Assembly (NCBI RefSeq): GCF_017833295.1
Contig: NZ_JAFIBW010000001.1
Span: forward strand, 682,001 to 746,000
DNA: 64,000 nt
DNA from: Methylobacterium sp. PvR107
GTDB taxonomy: Bacteria > Pseudomonadota > Alphaproteobacteria > Rhizobiales > Beijerinckiaceae
Direction of reading: 5' to 3'
The translations under genes were made by a program, and so were the position numbers. Positions 8,653 through 16,322 of the stretch are shown piece by piece. Numbering within the stretch: position 1 is the first letter of the stretch; every line of letters starts with the position of its first letter. The notes below the pieces were generated by a model. That model worked only from the letters and a program-made list of their open reading frames with translations. It did no database searches and was not told the DNA's origin.

Positions 8653-9096
8653 ATGAAAAAGACGATCCTCGCCCTCAGCCTCCTCGGGTTCGGCCTCGCC
8701 CCCGCGCTGGCGGCCGATCCGGGCCCGGAGGCCGTGGTCAAGAAGCTCTACGCCGAGCCGCACCCGAATCACTCCGCCGTGTATTCGAAGCGCCTCCAGA
8801 GCCTGTTCGATGCCGATGCGAAGCAGGCCAACGGCGCCACCGGCAACCTCGATTTCGACTACCGCCTCAACGGCGAGCCCCTGAAGCCCGACACGGTGAA
8901 GAGCCTGGCCTTCAAGGAGGCCACCGAGGGAAAGGACCAGGCGAAGGTCACGGTGGAGCGCAAGGGCGGCGACGGCTCGAAGGCGATCGTCTACGACCTC
9001 GTGCGCGAGGATGGCGGCTGGAAGGTGTCGGACGCCCACGCGATCGGCGACCGCAAGTGGCAGCTCTCGACCATCCTCAAGGGCGAGGCGCGCTGA
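8653..9096 (+). CDS. Small secreted protein, possibly DUF3828-like
   Basis: A protein of 147 residues. MKKTILALSLLGFGLAPALA is a clear signal peptide with cleavage after ALA. The mature part starts with a helix (PEAVVKKLYAEP) followed by a cone-like alternation of strands (KVTVERKGGDGSKAIVYDLVREDGGWKVSDA). This layout is seen in DUF3828 and other NTF2-like periplasmic proteins; the assignment is tentative. ATG at 8653 is chosen because it begins the signal peptide; a GTG one codon earlier is also possible. It lies between glyQ and glyS on the same strand and is likely co-transcribed with glyS. Confidence 0.75.
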   Translation: MKKTILALSLLGFGLAPALAADPGPEAVVKKLYAEPHPNHSAVYSKRLQSLFDADAKQANGATGNLDFDYRLNGEPLKPDTVKSLAFKEATEGKDQAKVTVERKGGDGSKAIVYDLVREDGGWKVSDAHAIGDRKWQLSTILKGEAR

Positions 9097-9147
9097 GGCG
9101 GGTCCCCGGCCCTCGACAGGTGTGCGGCGCGGCGATATGGCCGCGCC

Positions 9148-11247
9148 ATGCCCGACCTCCTGCTCGAACTCCGATCGGAAGAGATCCCCGCCCGCATGCA
9201 GCGGCGCGCGGCGGAGGATCTCAAGAAGCTCGTCACCGATGCTCTGGTGGCGCGCGGCTTCCTGTACGAGGGCGCCAAGGCGTTCTCGACCCCGCGCCGG
9301 CTGGCGCTCCACATCGCCGGCCTGCCCGCCCGGGGCGAGGCGGTGCGCGAGGAGCGCCGCGGCCCGCGGGTCGGCGCCCCCGAGGCGGCAATCCAGGGCT
9401 TCCTGAAGGGTGCTGGGCTGACGAGCCTCGATCAGGCCACGACCGTCACCGATCCCAAGAAGGGCGAATTCTACTTGGCGGTGATCGAGCGTCCCGGCCG
9501 CGAGACGCTCGACGTCCTGGCCGAGCTCCTGCCGGAGATCATCAAGAGCTTCCCCTGGCCGAAATCCATGCGCTGGGGCGCGGCCTCGGCCGAGCCGGGC
9601 TCCTTACGCTGGGTGCGCCCGCTGCAATCGATCGTCGCGACCTTCGGGCCGGAGACCGAGACGCCGGAGGTGGTGCCGTTCTCGGTCGGCGGGATCGCGG
9701 CCGGCACCACGACCTACGGCCACCGCTTCCTCGCGCCCGAGGCGATCGAGGTGCGGCGGTTCGACGATTACATCCAGGCCCTGGAGCGGGCGAGGGTCAT
9801 CCTCGACCCCGAGCGGCGCAAGGACGTGATCCTGCACGATGCCCGCGACCTCGCCTTCGCCCGCGGCCTCGACCTCGTCGAGGATGAGGGTCTGCTGGAC
9901 GAGGTCTCGGGCCTCGTGGAATGGCCGGTGGTGCTGATGGGCTCGTTCGACGAGTCCTTCCTCGACATCCCCGCCGAGGCGATCCGGGCGACGATCCGGG
10001 CGAACCAGAAGTGCTTCGTCCTGCGCAAGGGCGGCTCGGACGATCTGGCGCCGGCCTTCATCCTGGTCTCGAACCTCTTCGCCACCGACGGCGGGCTGGC
10101 GATCACTGCCGGCAACGAGCGCGTGGTGCGGGCGCGCCTCTCGGACGCGAAGTTCTTCTGGGAGACCGACAAGGCGACCCGCCTGGAAGACCGCCTGCCC
10201 AAGCTCGACAGCATCGTCTTCCACGAGAAGCTCGGCACGCAGGGCGAGCGGATCGCGCGCATCGCCGCCCTGGCGCAGGACCTGGCGCCGCGGGTCGGGG
10301 CCGATCCGGCGCTGGCCGGGCGTGCCGCCCGTCTCGCCAAGGCCGATCTCGTCACCGAGATGGTCGGTGAGTTCCCCGAGCTTCAGGGGCTGATGGGCCG
10401 CAAATATGCGGCGCTCCAGGGCGAGCACGACAGCGTCTGCGCGGCCATCGAGGAGCATTACAAGCCGCTCGGCCCCTCCGACCGGGTGCCGAGCGACCCG
10501 GTCTCGATCGCGGTGGCGCTGGCCGACAAGCTCGACACGCTGGCGGGGTTCTGGGCGATCGACGAGAAGCCCACAGGGAGCAAGGACCCGTTCGCCCTGC
10601 GCCGGGCGGCTCTGGGTGTGATCCGGCTGATCCTCGACCGCGGCCTGCGCCTGCGCCTCTTGGAGCAGGTGGGCGCGGCGGATCGCGGCCTCGCCGGCCG
10701 GGCCGGCGCGGATGCGAAGGACCTCCTCGCCTTCTTCGCCGATCGCCTGAAGGTCTATCTCCGCGACCAGGGTGCCCGCCACGACCTGATCGACGCCGTC
10801 TTTGCCCTGCCCGGCCAGGACGACCTGCTGATGGTGGTCCGCCGGGTCGAGGCGCTCGGGACATTTCTCGACACCGAGGACGGAAAAAACCTGCTCGCGG
10901 GCTACAAGCGCGCGGCCAACATCCTGCGCATCGAGGAGAAGAAGGACGGCCGCGCCTACGACGCCGAGCCCGACACCGCCCTGGCCGCCGCGGGCGAGCC
11001 GGCCGAGCGGGCGCTGGGCGCGGCCCTGGCCAAGGCGCGGGACACCGCCTCGGCGGCCGTGGCCCGCGAGGATTTCGCCGGCGCCATGCAGGCGCTCTCG
11101 ACGCTGCGTGCGCCGGTCGACGCGTTCTTCCAGGACGTGACCGTCAATGCGCCCGATCCGAAGCTCCGCGAGAACCGCCTGCTGCTGCTCAACGCGCTGC
11201 GCGCCGCGACGCGGGCGGTGGCGGAGTTCGCGAAGATCGAGGGGTGA
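9148..11247 (+). CDS. glyS: Glycyl-tRNA synthetase beta subunit
   Basis: A protein of 699 residues, typical of GlyS. It opens with the family start [18 protein letters not shown] and contains the HD-domain-like segment [21 protein letters not shown]. Further family motifs are [20 protein letters not shown] and the C-terminal [13 protein letters not shown] within an anticodon-binding-like region. The beta subunit supplies tRNA recognition to the heterotetramer with GlyQ. It is 51 bases downstream of the small secreted protein. No frameshift or truncation is seen. Confidence 0.97.
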   Translation: MPDLLLELRSEEIPARMQRRAAEDLKKLVTDALVARGFLYEGAKAFSTPRRLALHIAGLPARGEAVREERRGPRVGAPEAAIQGFLKGAGLTSLDQATTVTDPKKGEFYLAVIERPGRETLDVLAELLPEIIKSFPWPKSMRWGAASAEPGSLRWVRPLQSIVATFGPETETPEVVPFSVGGIAAGTTTYGHRFLAPEAIEVRRFDDYIQALERARVILDPERRKDVILHDARDLAFARGLDLVEDEGLLDEVSGLVEWPVVLMGSFDESFLDIPAEAIRATIRANQKCFVLRKGGSDDLAPAFILVSNLFATDGGLAITAGNERVVRARLSDAKFFWETDKATRLEDRLPKLDSIVFHEKLGTQGERIARIAALAQDLAPRVGADPALAGRAARLAKADLVTEMVGEFPELQGLMGRKYAALQGEHDSVCAAIEEHYKPLGPSDRVPSDPVSIAVALADKLDTLAGFWAIDEKPTGSKDPFALRRAALGVIRLILDRGLRLRLLEQVGAADRGLAGRAGADAKDLLAFFADRLKVYLRDQGARHDLIDAVFALPGQDDLLMVVRRVEALGTFLDTEDGKNLLAGYKRAANILRIEEKKDGRAYDAEPDTALAAAGEPAERALGAALAKARDTASAAVAREDFAGAMQALSTLRAPVDAFFQDVTVNAPDPKLRENRLLLLNALRAATRAVAEFAKIEG

Positions 11248-11249
11248 GA

Positions 11250-11265
11250 CCGTCCTGTCGGACGG
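11250..11265. terminator. Hairpin after glyS
   Basis: CCGTCC-TGTC-GGACGG forms a 6-bp perfect stem just after the glyS stop codon, in the 36-base gap between the convergent glyS and bluB genes. There is no T-run, so any terminator role, possibly in both directions, is uncertain. Confidence 0.35.
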
Positions 11266-11283
11266 GCGCCGGGGAGCGCGGCC

Positions 11284-11922
11284 TCAGCGTTCCACCAGCG
11301 TGCAGCCCCGCCGGTCCTCCGCCTGCCAGCCGTGGCGCTCCAGCTCCGGGTCGAGATGCTCCTCAACCGGGTATCCGACGCAGAGATAGGCCACGAGCCG
11401 CCACGTCTCCGGCACCGCCAGGATCGTCGTGACCGCCGCCGGCTCCAGGATCGAGACCCAGCCGACGCCGAGCCCGCGCGCGCGGGCCGCGAGCCAGAAG
11501 CACTGCACCGCCCCCACCACCGAATAGGCCAGCGTTTCCGGCATGCTCGCGCGCCCGAGGCCGAGGCCGGTCTCGGTGACGACGTCGCAGAACGCCGCGA
11601 GATGCACCGGTGCCTCCTTGAGGCCGGCGAGCTTGAGGGTCCGGTACTGCGCGGCGCGGTCCGAATCGTAGCCCGCTGCCGCGGCGGCGTTGCAGCGGCC
11701 GAAGCTCTCCACGACGGCGGCGCGCCGAGCGGGATCCGAGACGCGCACGAAGCGCCACGGGCGGCTGTTGCCGACCGACGGCGCCCGGTGCGCCGCCGCC
11801 AGGCAGGCCTGCAGCGGCGCCTCCGCGACCGGATCCGTCCGGAAGCGGCGCACGTCGCGGCGCCACGCGAACAGCGCGTCGAGGTCGTGCAGGAAGGCGT
11901 CGTCGAAGGCGGGCGGGCCCAT
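11284..11922 (-). CDS. bluB: 5,6-dimethylbenzimidazole synthase, BluB
   Basis: A protein of 212 residues of the nitroreductase-like fold. BluB-specific segments are WRRDVRRFRTDPV, the FMN-contacting APSVGNSRPWRFVRV, and MPETLAYSVVGAVQCFWLAARARGLGVGWVSIL. BluB fragments reduced FMN with oxygen to make 5,6-dimethylbenzimidazole, the lower ligand of vitamin B12. Cobalamin is needed by methylmalonyl-CoA and ethylmalonyl-CoA mutases, which are central to serine-cycle methylotrophs. ATG at 11922 has only a weak ribosome binding site. A structured RNA element and an intrinsic terminator lie just upstream on the same strand, suggesting expression control in the leader. Confidence 0.92.
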   Translation of the reverse strand: MGPPAFDDAFLHDLDALFAWRRDVRRFRTDPVAEAPLQACLAAAHRAPSVGNSRPWRFVRVSDPARRAAVVESFGRCNAAAAAGYDSDRAAQYRTLKLAGLKEAPVHLAAFCDVVTETGLGLGRASMPETLAYSVVGAVQCFWLAARARGLGVGWVSILEPAAVTTILAVPETWRLVAYLCVGYPVEEHLDPELERHGWQAEDRRGCTLVER

Positions 11923-11965
11923 GATCCCGATGGCATACCCGCAACGCCGGTCGGACCGGAACCAG

Positions 11966-11993
11966 AAAAAAGGCCGCCCGGTCGGGGCGGCCT
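11966..11993 (-). terminator. Intrinsic terminator upstream of bluB
   Basis: On the minus strand AGGCCGCCC-CGACC-GGGCGGCCT, a 9-bp perfect stem, is followed by a run of six T. It points toward bluB and ends 43 bases before its ATG, and no minus-strand gene lies just upstream. It therefore ends either a short non-coding RNA or a bluB leader (attenuator). Confidence 0.85.
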
Positions 11994-12010
11994 GAAGTCT
12001 TGGGTCTCGA

Positions 12011-12103
12011 AACCTCGGAGTGCCGGATCCTGGGATCCCGAACGGCGACCGAGGGCTGGGGAGCTGGGTCTCGGGCGCCGGCCGGGCAAAACCCGGCGAG
12101 GTT
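12011..12103 (-). ncRNA. Putative structured RNA / leader element upstream of bluB
   Basis: Reading the minus strand, AACCTCG (12103-12097) can pair with CGAGGTT (12017-12011). Three hairpins fit between them: CCGGG-TTTTG-CCCGG (12096-12082); CGGCG-C-CCGAG with CTCGG-T-CGCCG (12080-12043, ten pairs with one mismatch); and GGATC-CCAG-GATCC (12038-12025). The whole is a four-way-junction-like fold and is followed 18 bases later by an intrinsic terminator. The conserved cobalamin-riboswitch sequences are not recognisable. It could be a metabolite-sensing leader, a small RNA or a chance fold in GC-rich DNA. The rest of the 356-base gap (11923-12278) holds the DUF2794 gene promoter on the other strand and nothing else that I can identify. 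Confidence 0.4.
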
Positions 12104-12278
12104 CAGCGGTTGTTGTGTCGTTGCAACGCGGCCCGCAAAAGGCGTGAATCGGGCAGAACCGTGTTTTTTGTCGCTTGGGCGTGTCCTGTGTGACACGGAC
12201 GTCGCGGCCGCGGCCACTCTTGCGGGCCGCTGCGGTGAGGCCCATCATCCGGCAAAGGAACGATTCCCGGGAGCCAAG

Positions 12279-12653
12279 ATGACCGAACGGACGAGCGCCG
12301 GGCCGAGGCCCGACGAAGCGGCGGGCCATGTCATTCCCTTCCCTGCCCGCGCGGCTCCTCCGCAGGTCGCCTTCAACCGGGACGAGCTGCGCACGATCTT
12401 CAATCTCTACGGACGGCAGGTCGCCGCGGGCGAGTGGCGCGACTACGCCCTCGATTTCCGCCGCGACAAGGCGGTGTTCTCGATCTACCGCCGCGCCTCC
12501 GAGATGCCGCTCTACCGGATCGAGAAGGACCCGAAGCTCGCCCGCCGCCAGGGCGCCTATGCGGTGATCGCCGCCAGCGGCCAGGTCCTCAAGCGCGGGA
12601 CGGACCTCGCCCGCGTGATCGCCGTTCTGGAGCCGGCGCCCCGGCCGGTCTGA
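12279..12653 (+). CDS. DUF2794 family protein
   Basis: A protein of 124 residues. After a variable N-terminus it carries the family core VAFNRDELRTIFNLYGRQVA, then GEWRDYALDFRRDKAVFSIY and MPLYRIEKDPKLARRQGAYA. DUF2794 is a conserved alphaproteobacterial family with no established function. There is no signal peptide or membrane segment, so it is presumably cytoplasmic. ATG at 12279 follows GGGAGCCAAG, a reasonable ribosome binding site. It diverges from the bluB leader. Confidence 0.88.
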   Translation: MTERTSAGPRPDEAAGHVIPFPARAAPPQVAFNRDELRTIFNLYGRQVAAGEWRDYALDFRRDKAVFSIYRRASEMPLYRIEKDPKLARRQGAYAVIAASGQVLKRGTDLARVIAVLEPAPRPV

Positions 12654-12687
12654 CCGCTCGCAGGCGCGGCTGAGAGGCGCTCGACGC

Positions 12688-12798
12688 CGGCATCCCGGGG
12701 CGCCGCAGGCGCGCCCGGAATTCGGACGCATCGACGGAGCAAGGCCTGGTGCCGGGCGCAGGTCCGGCTTCCGCTGCGCGGCCCTGGAATGACGGGGG
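12688..12798. repeat. Dispersed palindromic repeat, family A, copy 3
   Basis: The left arm is GGCATCCCGGGGCGCCGC followed by GCGCCCGGAATTCGG; the right arm is TTCCGCTGCGCGGCCCTGG then AATGACGGGG. It occupies almost all of the space between the convergent DUF2794 and DapA-like genes. Confidence 0.8.
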
Positions 12799-12810
12799 CA
12801 ACGCGGATGC

Positions 12811-13704
12811 TCAGGACAGGGATAGGTGCCGGACGGTCCGGGCGATCTCGGCCACCACCTCGGGCGCCAGAGGGCGAATCGGCTTCGGCGGCTCGGCGCG
12901 GCACAGGCCCATGAGATCGGCCAGGGCGTAGACCACCCGCAGGCTGGAATGCGTCCGGAACAGCGTCCACAGGGGTTCCAGCTCGGCATTGAGGCTGCGG
13001 GCCCGATCCACGTCGCCGGCCTCGACGGCCCGGACGATCGCCAGACAGCGCTTCGGAAACAGGCCCGCGGCCACGCTGAACCACGCCGTGCCGCCGGCGA
13101 TCAGGGCCTCGGTCACGTTCCAGTCGCCGCTGAAGCCGATCGGAAAGCCTGCCGGGACGGCCGCCCGCAGGGCCGCGACCCCGGCCGCGGCATGGGCTGG
13201 CTCCGGTGCGGCGCATTTGGCCGCCACGATGCCGGGCCGGCGCGCGATCCGGCCGATCAGGTCCGGCGAGAAGCGGAAATGCGTGGTCGCGGGATTGTCG
13301 TAGAGGACGAGCGGCAGGCCGCCCGCCTCCGCCACCGCGGTGAAATGCGCCTCGACCTCGGGCTCGGTCAGCGGCGTATAGGAGACGGGGGCGAGGAGCC
13401 CGACATCCGCCCCCGCCGCCCGCGCGTCCTGCGCCAGGCGGATGGCCTCGTCGGTGCGCAGGGCGCCGATGCCGACCAGGAGCGGGACGCGCCCGCCGAC
13501 CGCCGTGGCGGCGATCGCGACGGCCCGGCGTCGCTCGTCCCGGGACAGGTAGGCGTAGGTGCCGGTGCTGCCGAGCAGGCCGATCGAATCGATCCCGGCC
13601 GCCGCCAGCGGCTCCAGGAGCCGGCGCAGGGCGTCGGCGTCGACCCGGCCGTCGGCATCGCTCGGGGTGATCGGGAAGGCGGAGAGGCCGGCAATCGCGC
13701 GCAT
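12811..13704 (-). CDS. Dihydrodipicolinate synthase (DapA) superfamily aldolase/lyase
   Basis: A protein of 297 residues forming a complete TIM barrel of the N-acetylneuraminate lyase/DapA superfamily. Visible elements are the carboxylate-binding GSTGTY (residues 45-50), the catalytic Tyr in LVLYDNPATT (Tyr135) and the Schiff-base Lys in IVAAKCAAPEP (Lys163). The enzyme should catalyse a pyruvate- or keto-acid-dependent aldol cleavage or condensation. The Thr pair typical of true DapA is replaced by STGT, so a housekeeping lysine role is less likely than sugar-acid or hydroxyproline-type catabolism. It stands alone on the minus strand, so context gives no substrate. Confidence 0.85.
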   Translation of the reverse strand: MRAIAGLSAFPITPSDADGRVDADALRRLLEPLAAAGIDSIGLLGSTGTYAYLSRDERRRAVAIAATAVGGRVPLLVGIGALRTDEAIRLAQDARAAGADVGLLAPVSYTPLTEPEVEAHFTAVAEAGGLPLVLYDNPATTHFRFSPDLIGRIARRPGIVAAKCAAPEPAHAAAGVAALRAAVPAGFPIGFSGDWNVTEALIAGGTAWFSVAAGLFPKRCLAIVRAVEAGDVDRARSLNAELEPLWTLFRTHSSLRVVYALADLMGLCRAEPPKPIRPLAPEVVAEIARTVRHLSLS

Positions 13705-13741
13705 GGTCCGAGCCTAGCGCATCCGAACGCGGCGGCCAGAC

Positions 13742-13772
13742 AAAAAGAAACCCCGGCGGTTTCCCGCCGGGG
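13742..13772 (-). terminator. Intrinsic terminator of the BI-1 family gene
   Basis: On the minus strand CCCCGGCGG-GAAA-CCGCCGGGG is followed by TTTCTTTTT. It begins 28 bases after the BI-1 gene stop codon, the right place for its terminator. Confidence 0.88.
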
Positions 13773-13799
13773 CAATTCGCAACGCTCAGTCTCTGGAGC

Positions 13800-14570
13800 C
13801 TAGCGGCGATCGCCGATCAGGCTGAGCAGGAACTGGAACATGTTGATGAAGTCGAGATACAGCGTCAGGGCGCCGTTCACCGACATCTTGGCCGCCATCT
13901 CACCGTCGAAGCCGCCGTAGAGATACATCTCCTTGAGCTTCTGGGTGTCGTAGGCGGTCAGCCCCGCGAAGATCAGCACGCCCAGCACCGAGATGGCGAA
14001 TTGGAGGGCCGACGAGGCGAAGAAGATGTTCACCAGCGACGCGAGGATGATGCCGATCAGGCCCATCATCAGGAACGAGCCCATGCCCGAGAGGCTACGC
14101 TTCGTGGTGTAGCCCCAGAGGCTGAGCGAGCCGAAGGCCGCCGCCGTGATGAAGAACACCTGCACCACGCTGCCGCCGGTGAAGACCAGCAGGAGCGAGG
14201 ACATCGAGGCGCCCATCACCGCCGCGAAGGCGAAGAACATCGTCCGCGCCGACGAGGCCGACATGCGGTCCATCCGCATCGAGAAGACGAAGATGAACGC
14301 CAGCGGGGCGAGCATCAGGACCCACTTCAGCGGGCTGAGGTAGAGGGTCTGACCGAATTGGGTCAGGACCGGGCGCGTACCCTGGTAGGCCGCGACCGAC
14401 GCCATGTTCAGGCCGAGCGCGACGAGACCGGAGATGCCGAGCCCGATGACCATGTTGTTGTAGACGCCGAGCATGAAGGTGCGCAGGCCCTGGTCGACCT
14501 CGACCTGGGTGCCGGCGTAGCCCGTCGGCTGCTGGGCGCCGTACCGGAAGGGACTGTTTTCGAATGCCAT
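13800..14570 (-). CDS. Bax inhibitor-1 / YccA family membrane protein
   Basis: A protein of 256 residues with about seven transmembrane helices, the standard size of the family. The soluble N-terminus (about 25 residues) is followed by VDQGLRTFMLGVYNNMVIGL and helices such as WVLMLAPLAFIFVFSM. The C-terminal family signature is AGLTAYDTQKLKEMYLYG, containing the Asp of the BI-1 pH-sensor/pore region, and LTLYLDFINMFQFLL. BI-1 proteins are inner-membrane proteins with Ca2+-leak activity in some bacteria; here the role is unproven. ATG at 14570 follows AAGGAAACTCCC. A dedicated terminator follows the gene, so it is probably monocistronic. Confidence 0.92.
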   Translation of the reverse strand: MAFENSPFRYGAQQPTGYAGTQVEVDQGLRTFMLGVYNNMVIGLGISGLVALGLNMASVAAYQGTRPVLTQFGQTLYLSPLKWVLMLAPLAFIFVFSMRMDRMSASSARTMFFAFAAVMGASMSSLLLVFTGGSVVQVFFITAAAFGSLSLWGYTTKRSLSGMGSFLMMGLIGIILASLVNIFFASSALQFAISVLGVLIFAGLTAYDTQKLKEMYLYGGFDGEMAAKMSVNGALTLYLDFINMFQFLLSLIGDRR

Positions 14571-14908
14571 GGGAGTTTCCTTGCGGAGGCTCTCTCAGCG
14601 TGGTGTTCGGGCGAGGCCCACGCAGGACCTCTGGCGCCAGGCTGGCGCCTCGACCGGGAATATGTTGCGCCCGCGTCCGCGACACAAGTCCCCGGCCACG
14701 GTTGCGGTTCGTGTTTTCCGTGTCCGGAGGATGTAATTTTGTCCATCGCGCCGGGGATTAAAATGCATCTCCGACATTGTGGCCGGTATTTCGACTTCCG
14801 GTTGCCGGCCCGAGCCAGTTCGAAGGCTTAGAGGAAAGTCTTAACAGCTTCCGAATGCCGCGGCGTCGGACCGCCTTGTAACCGCAGAGGCGCCGGATGC
14901 CGGTCGCC
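14571..14908. other. 338-base intergenic region
   Basis: It lies upstream of the BI-1 gene and downstream of the dehydratase gene, both on the minus strand. The part at 14700-14860 is AT-richer than its surroundings and is the likely promoter zone of the BI-1 gene. No coding frame or strong hairpin is seen. Confidence 0.5.
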
Positions 14909-16036
14909 TCAGGCCAGGCTGCCGAATCCGGCGCTCTCGCGCGTCCACGCGAAGGCCTGCTCGCTCAAGGAGATCCCGAGGCCGGGCCGGGTCGGCACCA
15001 CCATACGCCCGTCCTTGAGTTCCAGGCGCTCGTTGAACAGCGGCTCGAGCCACTCGAAATGCTCGACCCAGGGCTCCCGCTGCATCGCGGCGGCGAGGTG
15101 GATGTGCAGCTCCATCGAGAAATGCGGCGCGATGGTCAGCCCGGCGAACTCTGCGAGTGCCGCCACCTTGAGGAAGGGCGTGATGCCGCCCACGCGCGGC
15201 GCGTCGGGCATCAGGAAATCGGCGCCGTTCTGCCGGATGAAGTCCCAGTGCTCGGCGACGCTCGTCAGCATCTCGCCGGTGGCGATCGGCGTGTCGAGGG
15301 CGGCGGCGAGCGCCGCGTGGCCTGCGGCGTCGGTGCAATCGAGGGGCTCCTCGATCCAGATCAGGTTGAAGCGTTCGAAGGTCCGGCCCATCCGCAGGGC
15401 GGTCGGCCGGTCCCATTGCTGGTTGGCATCGACCATGAGCGGGAAGCGGTCGCCGAGATGCTCGCGGACGCGGGTCACCCGCCGGATGTCCTCGGCCCCG
15501 TCGGGCTGGCCGACCTTCAGCTTGATGCCGCCGATGCCCTTTTCCCGAGAGGCGTCGGTATTGGTCAGCAACGCCTCCAGCGGGGTGTGCAGGAAGCCGC
15601 CGGAGGTGTTGTAGCAGCGCACCGCGTCGCGCTGCGCCCCGAGGAGCTTGGCGAGCGACAGGCCGGCCCGCTTCGCCTTGAGATCCCACAGGGCGACGTC
15701 GAAGGCGCCGATCGCCTGGACCGCAAGGCCGCTGCGGCCGGCCGAGGCGCCCGCCCAGGCGAGCTTGTCCCAGGCCTTGGCGATGTCGCTCGGATCCTCC
15801 CCGATGAGGGCCGGGGCGAGCTCGCGCGCATGGGCGAACTGGCCCGGCCCGCCGGCCCGCTTCGCATAGCTGATCCCGAGGCCGCGATGGCCGGCGCTGC
15901 TCTCGACCTCGCAGAACAGGATCGCGATCTCGGTCATCGGCTTCTGGCGGCCGGTGAGCACCTTCGCGTCGCTGATCGGGGTCTTCAGCGGCAGGTAGAC
16001 CGAGCGGAGCCGGATCCCGGTGACGGTCTCATCCAT
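14909..16036 (-). CDS. Enolase-superfamily dehydratase/racemase (mandelate racemase/MLE-like)
   Basis: A protein of 375 residues with the two-domain enolase-superfamily architecture: an N-terminal capping domain (about residues 1-120) and a C-terminal barrel. Barrel motifs include GIKLKVGQP (KxK catalytic lysines), LMVDANQQW and WIEEPLD (metal-binding Asp and Glu), PIATGEM (third ligand) and a His in IAPHFSMELH. The KxK plus His pattern fits the mandelate-racemase subgroup, such as L-talarate/galactarate-type acid-sugar dehydratases; the exact substrate cannot be read from sequence. ATG at 16036 (MDETVTGIRLRSVYLPLKTP) is preferred over longer starts because family homology begins there. Confidence 0.85.
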   Translation of the reverse strand: MDETVTGIRLRSVYLPLKTPISDAKVLTGRQKPMTEIAILFCEVESSAGHRGLGISYAKRAGGPGQFAHARELAPALIGEDPSDIAKAWDKLAWAGASAGRSGLAVQAIGAFDVALWDLKAKRAGLSLAKLLGAQRDAVRCYNTSGGFLHTPLEALLTNTDASREKGIGGIKLKVGQPDGAEDIRRVTRVREHLGDRFPLMVDANQQWDRPTALRMGRTFERFNLIWIEEPLDCTDAAGHAALAAALDTPIATGEMLTSVAEHWDFIRQNGADFLMPDAPRVGGITPFLKVAALAEFAGLTIAPHFSMELHIHLAAAMQREPWVEHFEWLEPLFNERLELKDGRMVVPTRPGLGISLSEQAFAWTRESAGFGSLA

Positions 16037-16176
16037 GGTCTGCCTCGCGACACGGCGGCGTTGAGCCGACACGCATTCATGATCGGGCAGATCGATCCTG
16101 TCCAAGCCGAAGGCTGAATGGCTCGATCCAGGATCAGCATCGATGGCCCGATACGCCTTCCGGGCGACGGACCCGC

Positions 16177-16272
16177 TCCGTCATCACGAGCGGAGCGAAG
16201 TGACCCAGTGTAGCGCGACTCCACAGAGCGTGGCGCCGTCTGGATTGCTTCGCTCCGCTCGCAAGGACGGCG
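16177..16272. repeat. Dispersed palindromic repeat, family B, copy 2
   Basis: The left arm is CCGTCATCACGAGCGGAGC then GAAG; the right arm is GATTGCTTCGCTCCGCTCGC then AAGGACGG. The two arms pair over most of their length. It sits in the 286-base space between two minus-strand genes. Confidence 0.8.
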
Positions 16273-16322
16273 AGCTGGCAACGATCACCCGGACAGGAAT
16301 CGACGGACCGGATCGCCCGCCA

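Noticed and set aside
11966..12103. Standard cobalamin riboswitch upstream of bluB
   Set aside because: The B12-box and the core consensus blocks are not found in the 300 bases upstream on the bluB strand; the element is reported as an unknown structure instead.
11966..12110. tRNA or tmRNA gene in the same place
   Set aside because: The closing stem of seven pairs looked tRNA-like, but there is no T-arm consensus, no CCA end, and the arms have the wrong sizes; no tmRNA tag reading frame was found.
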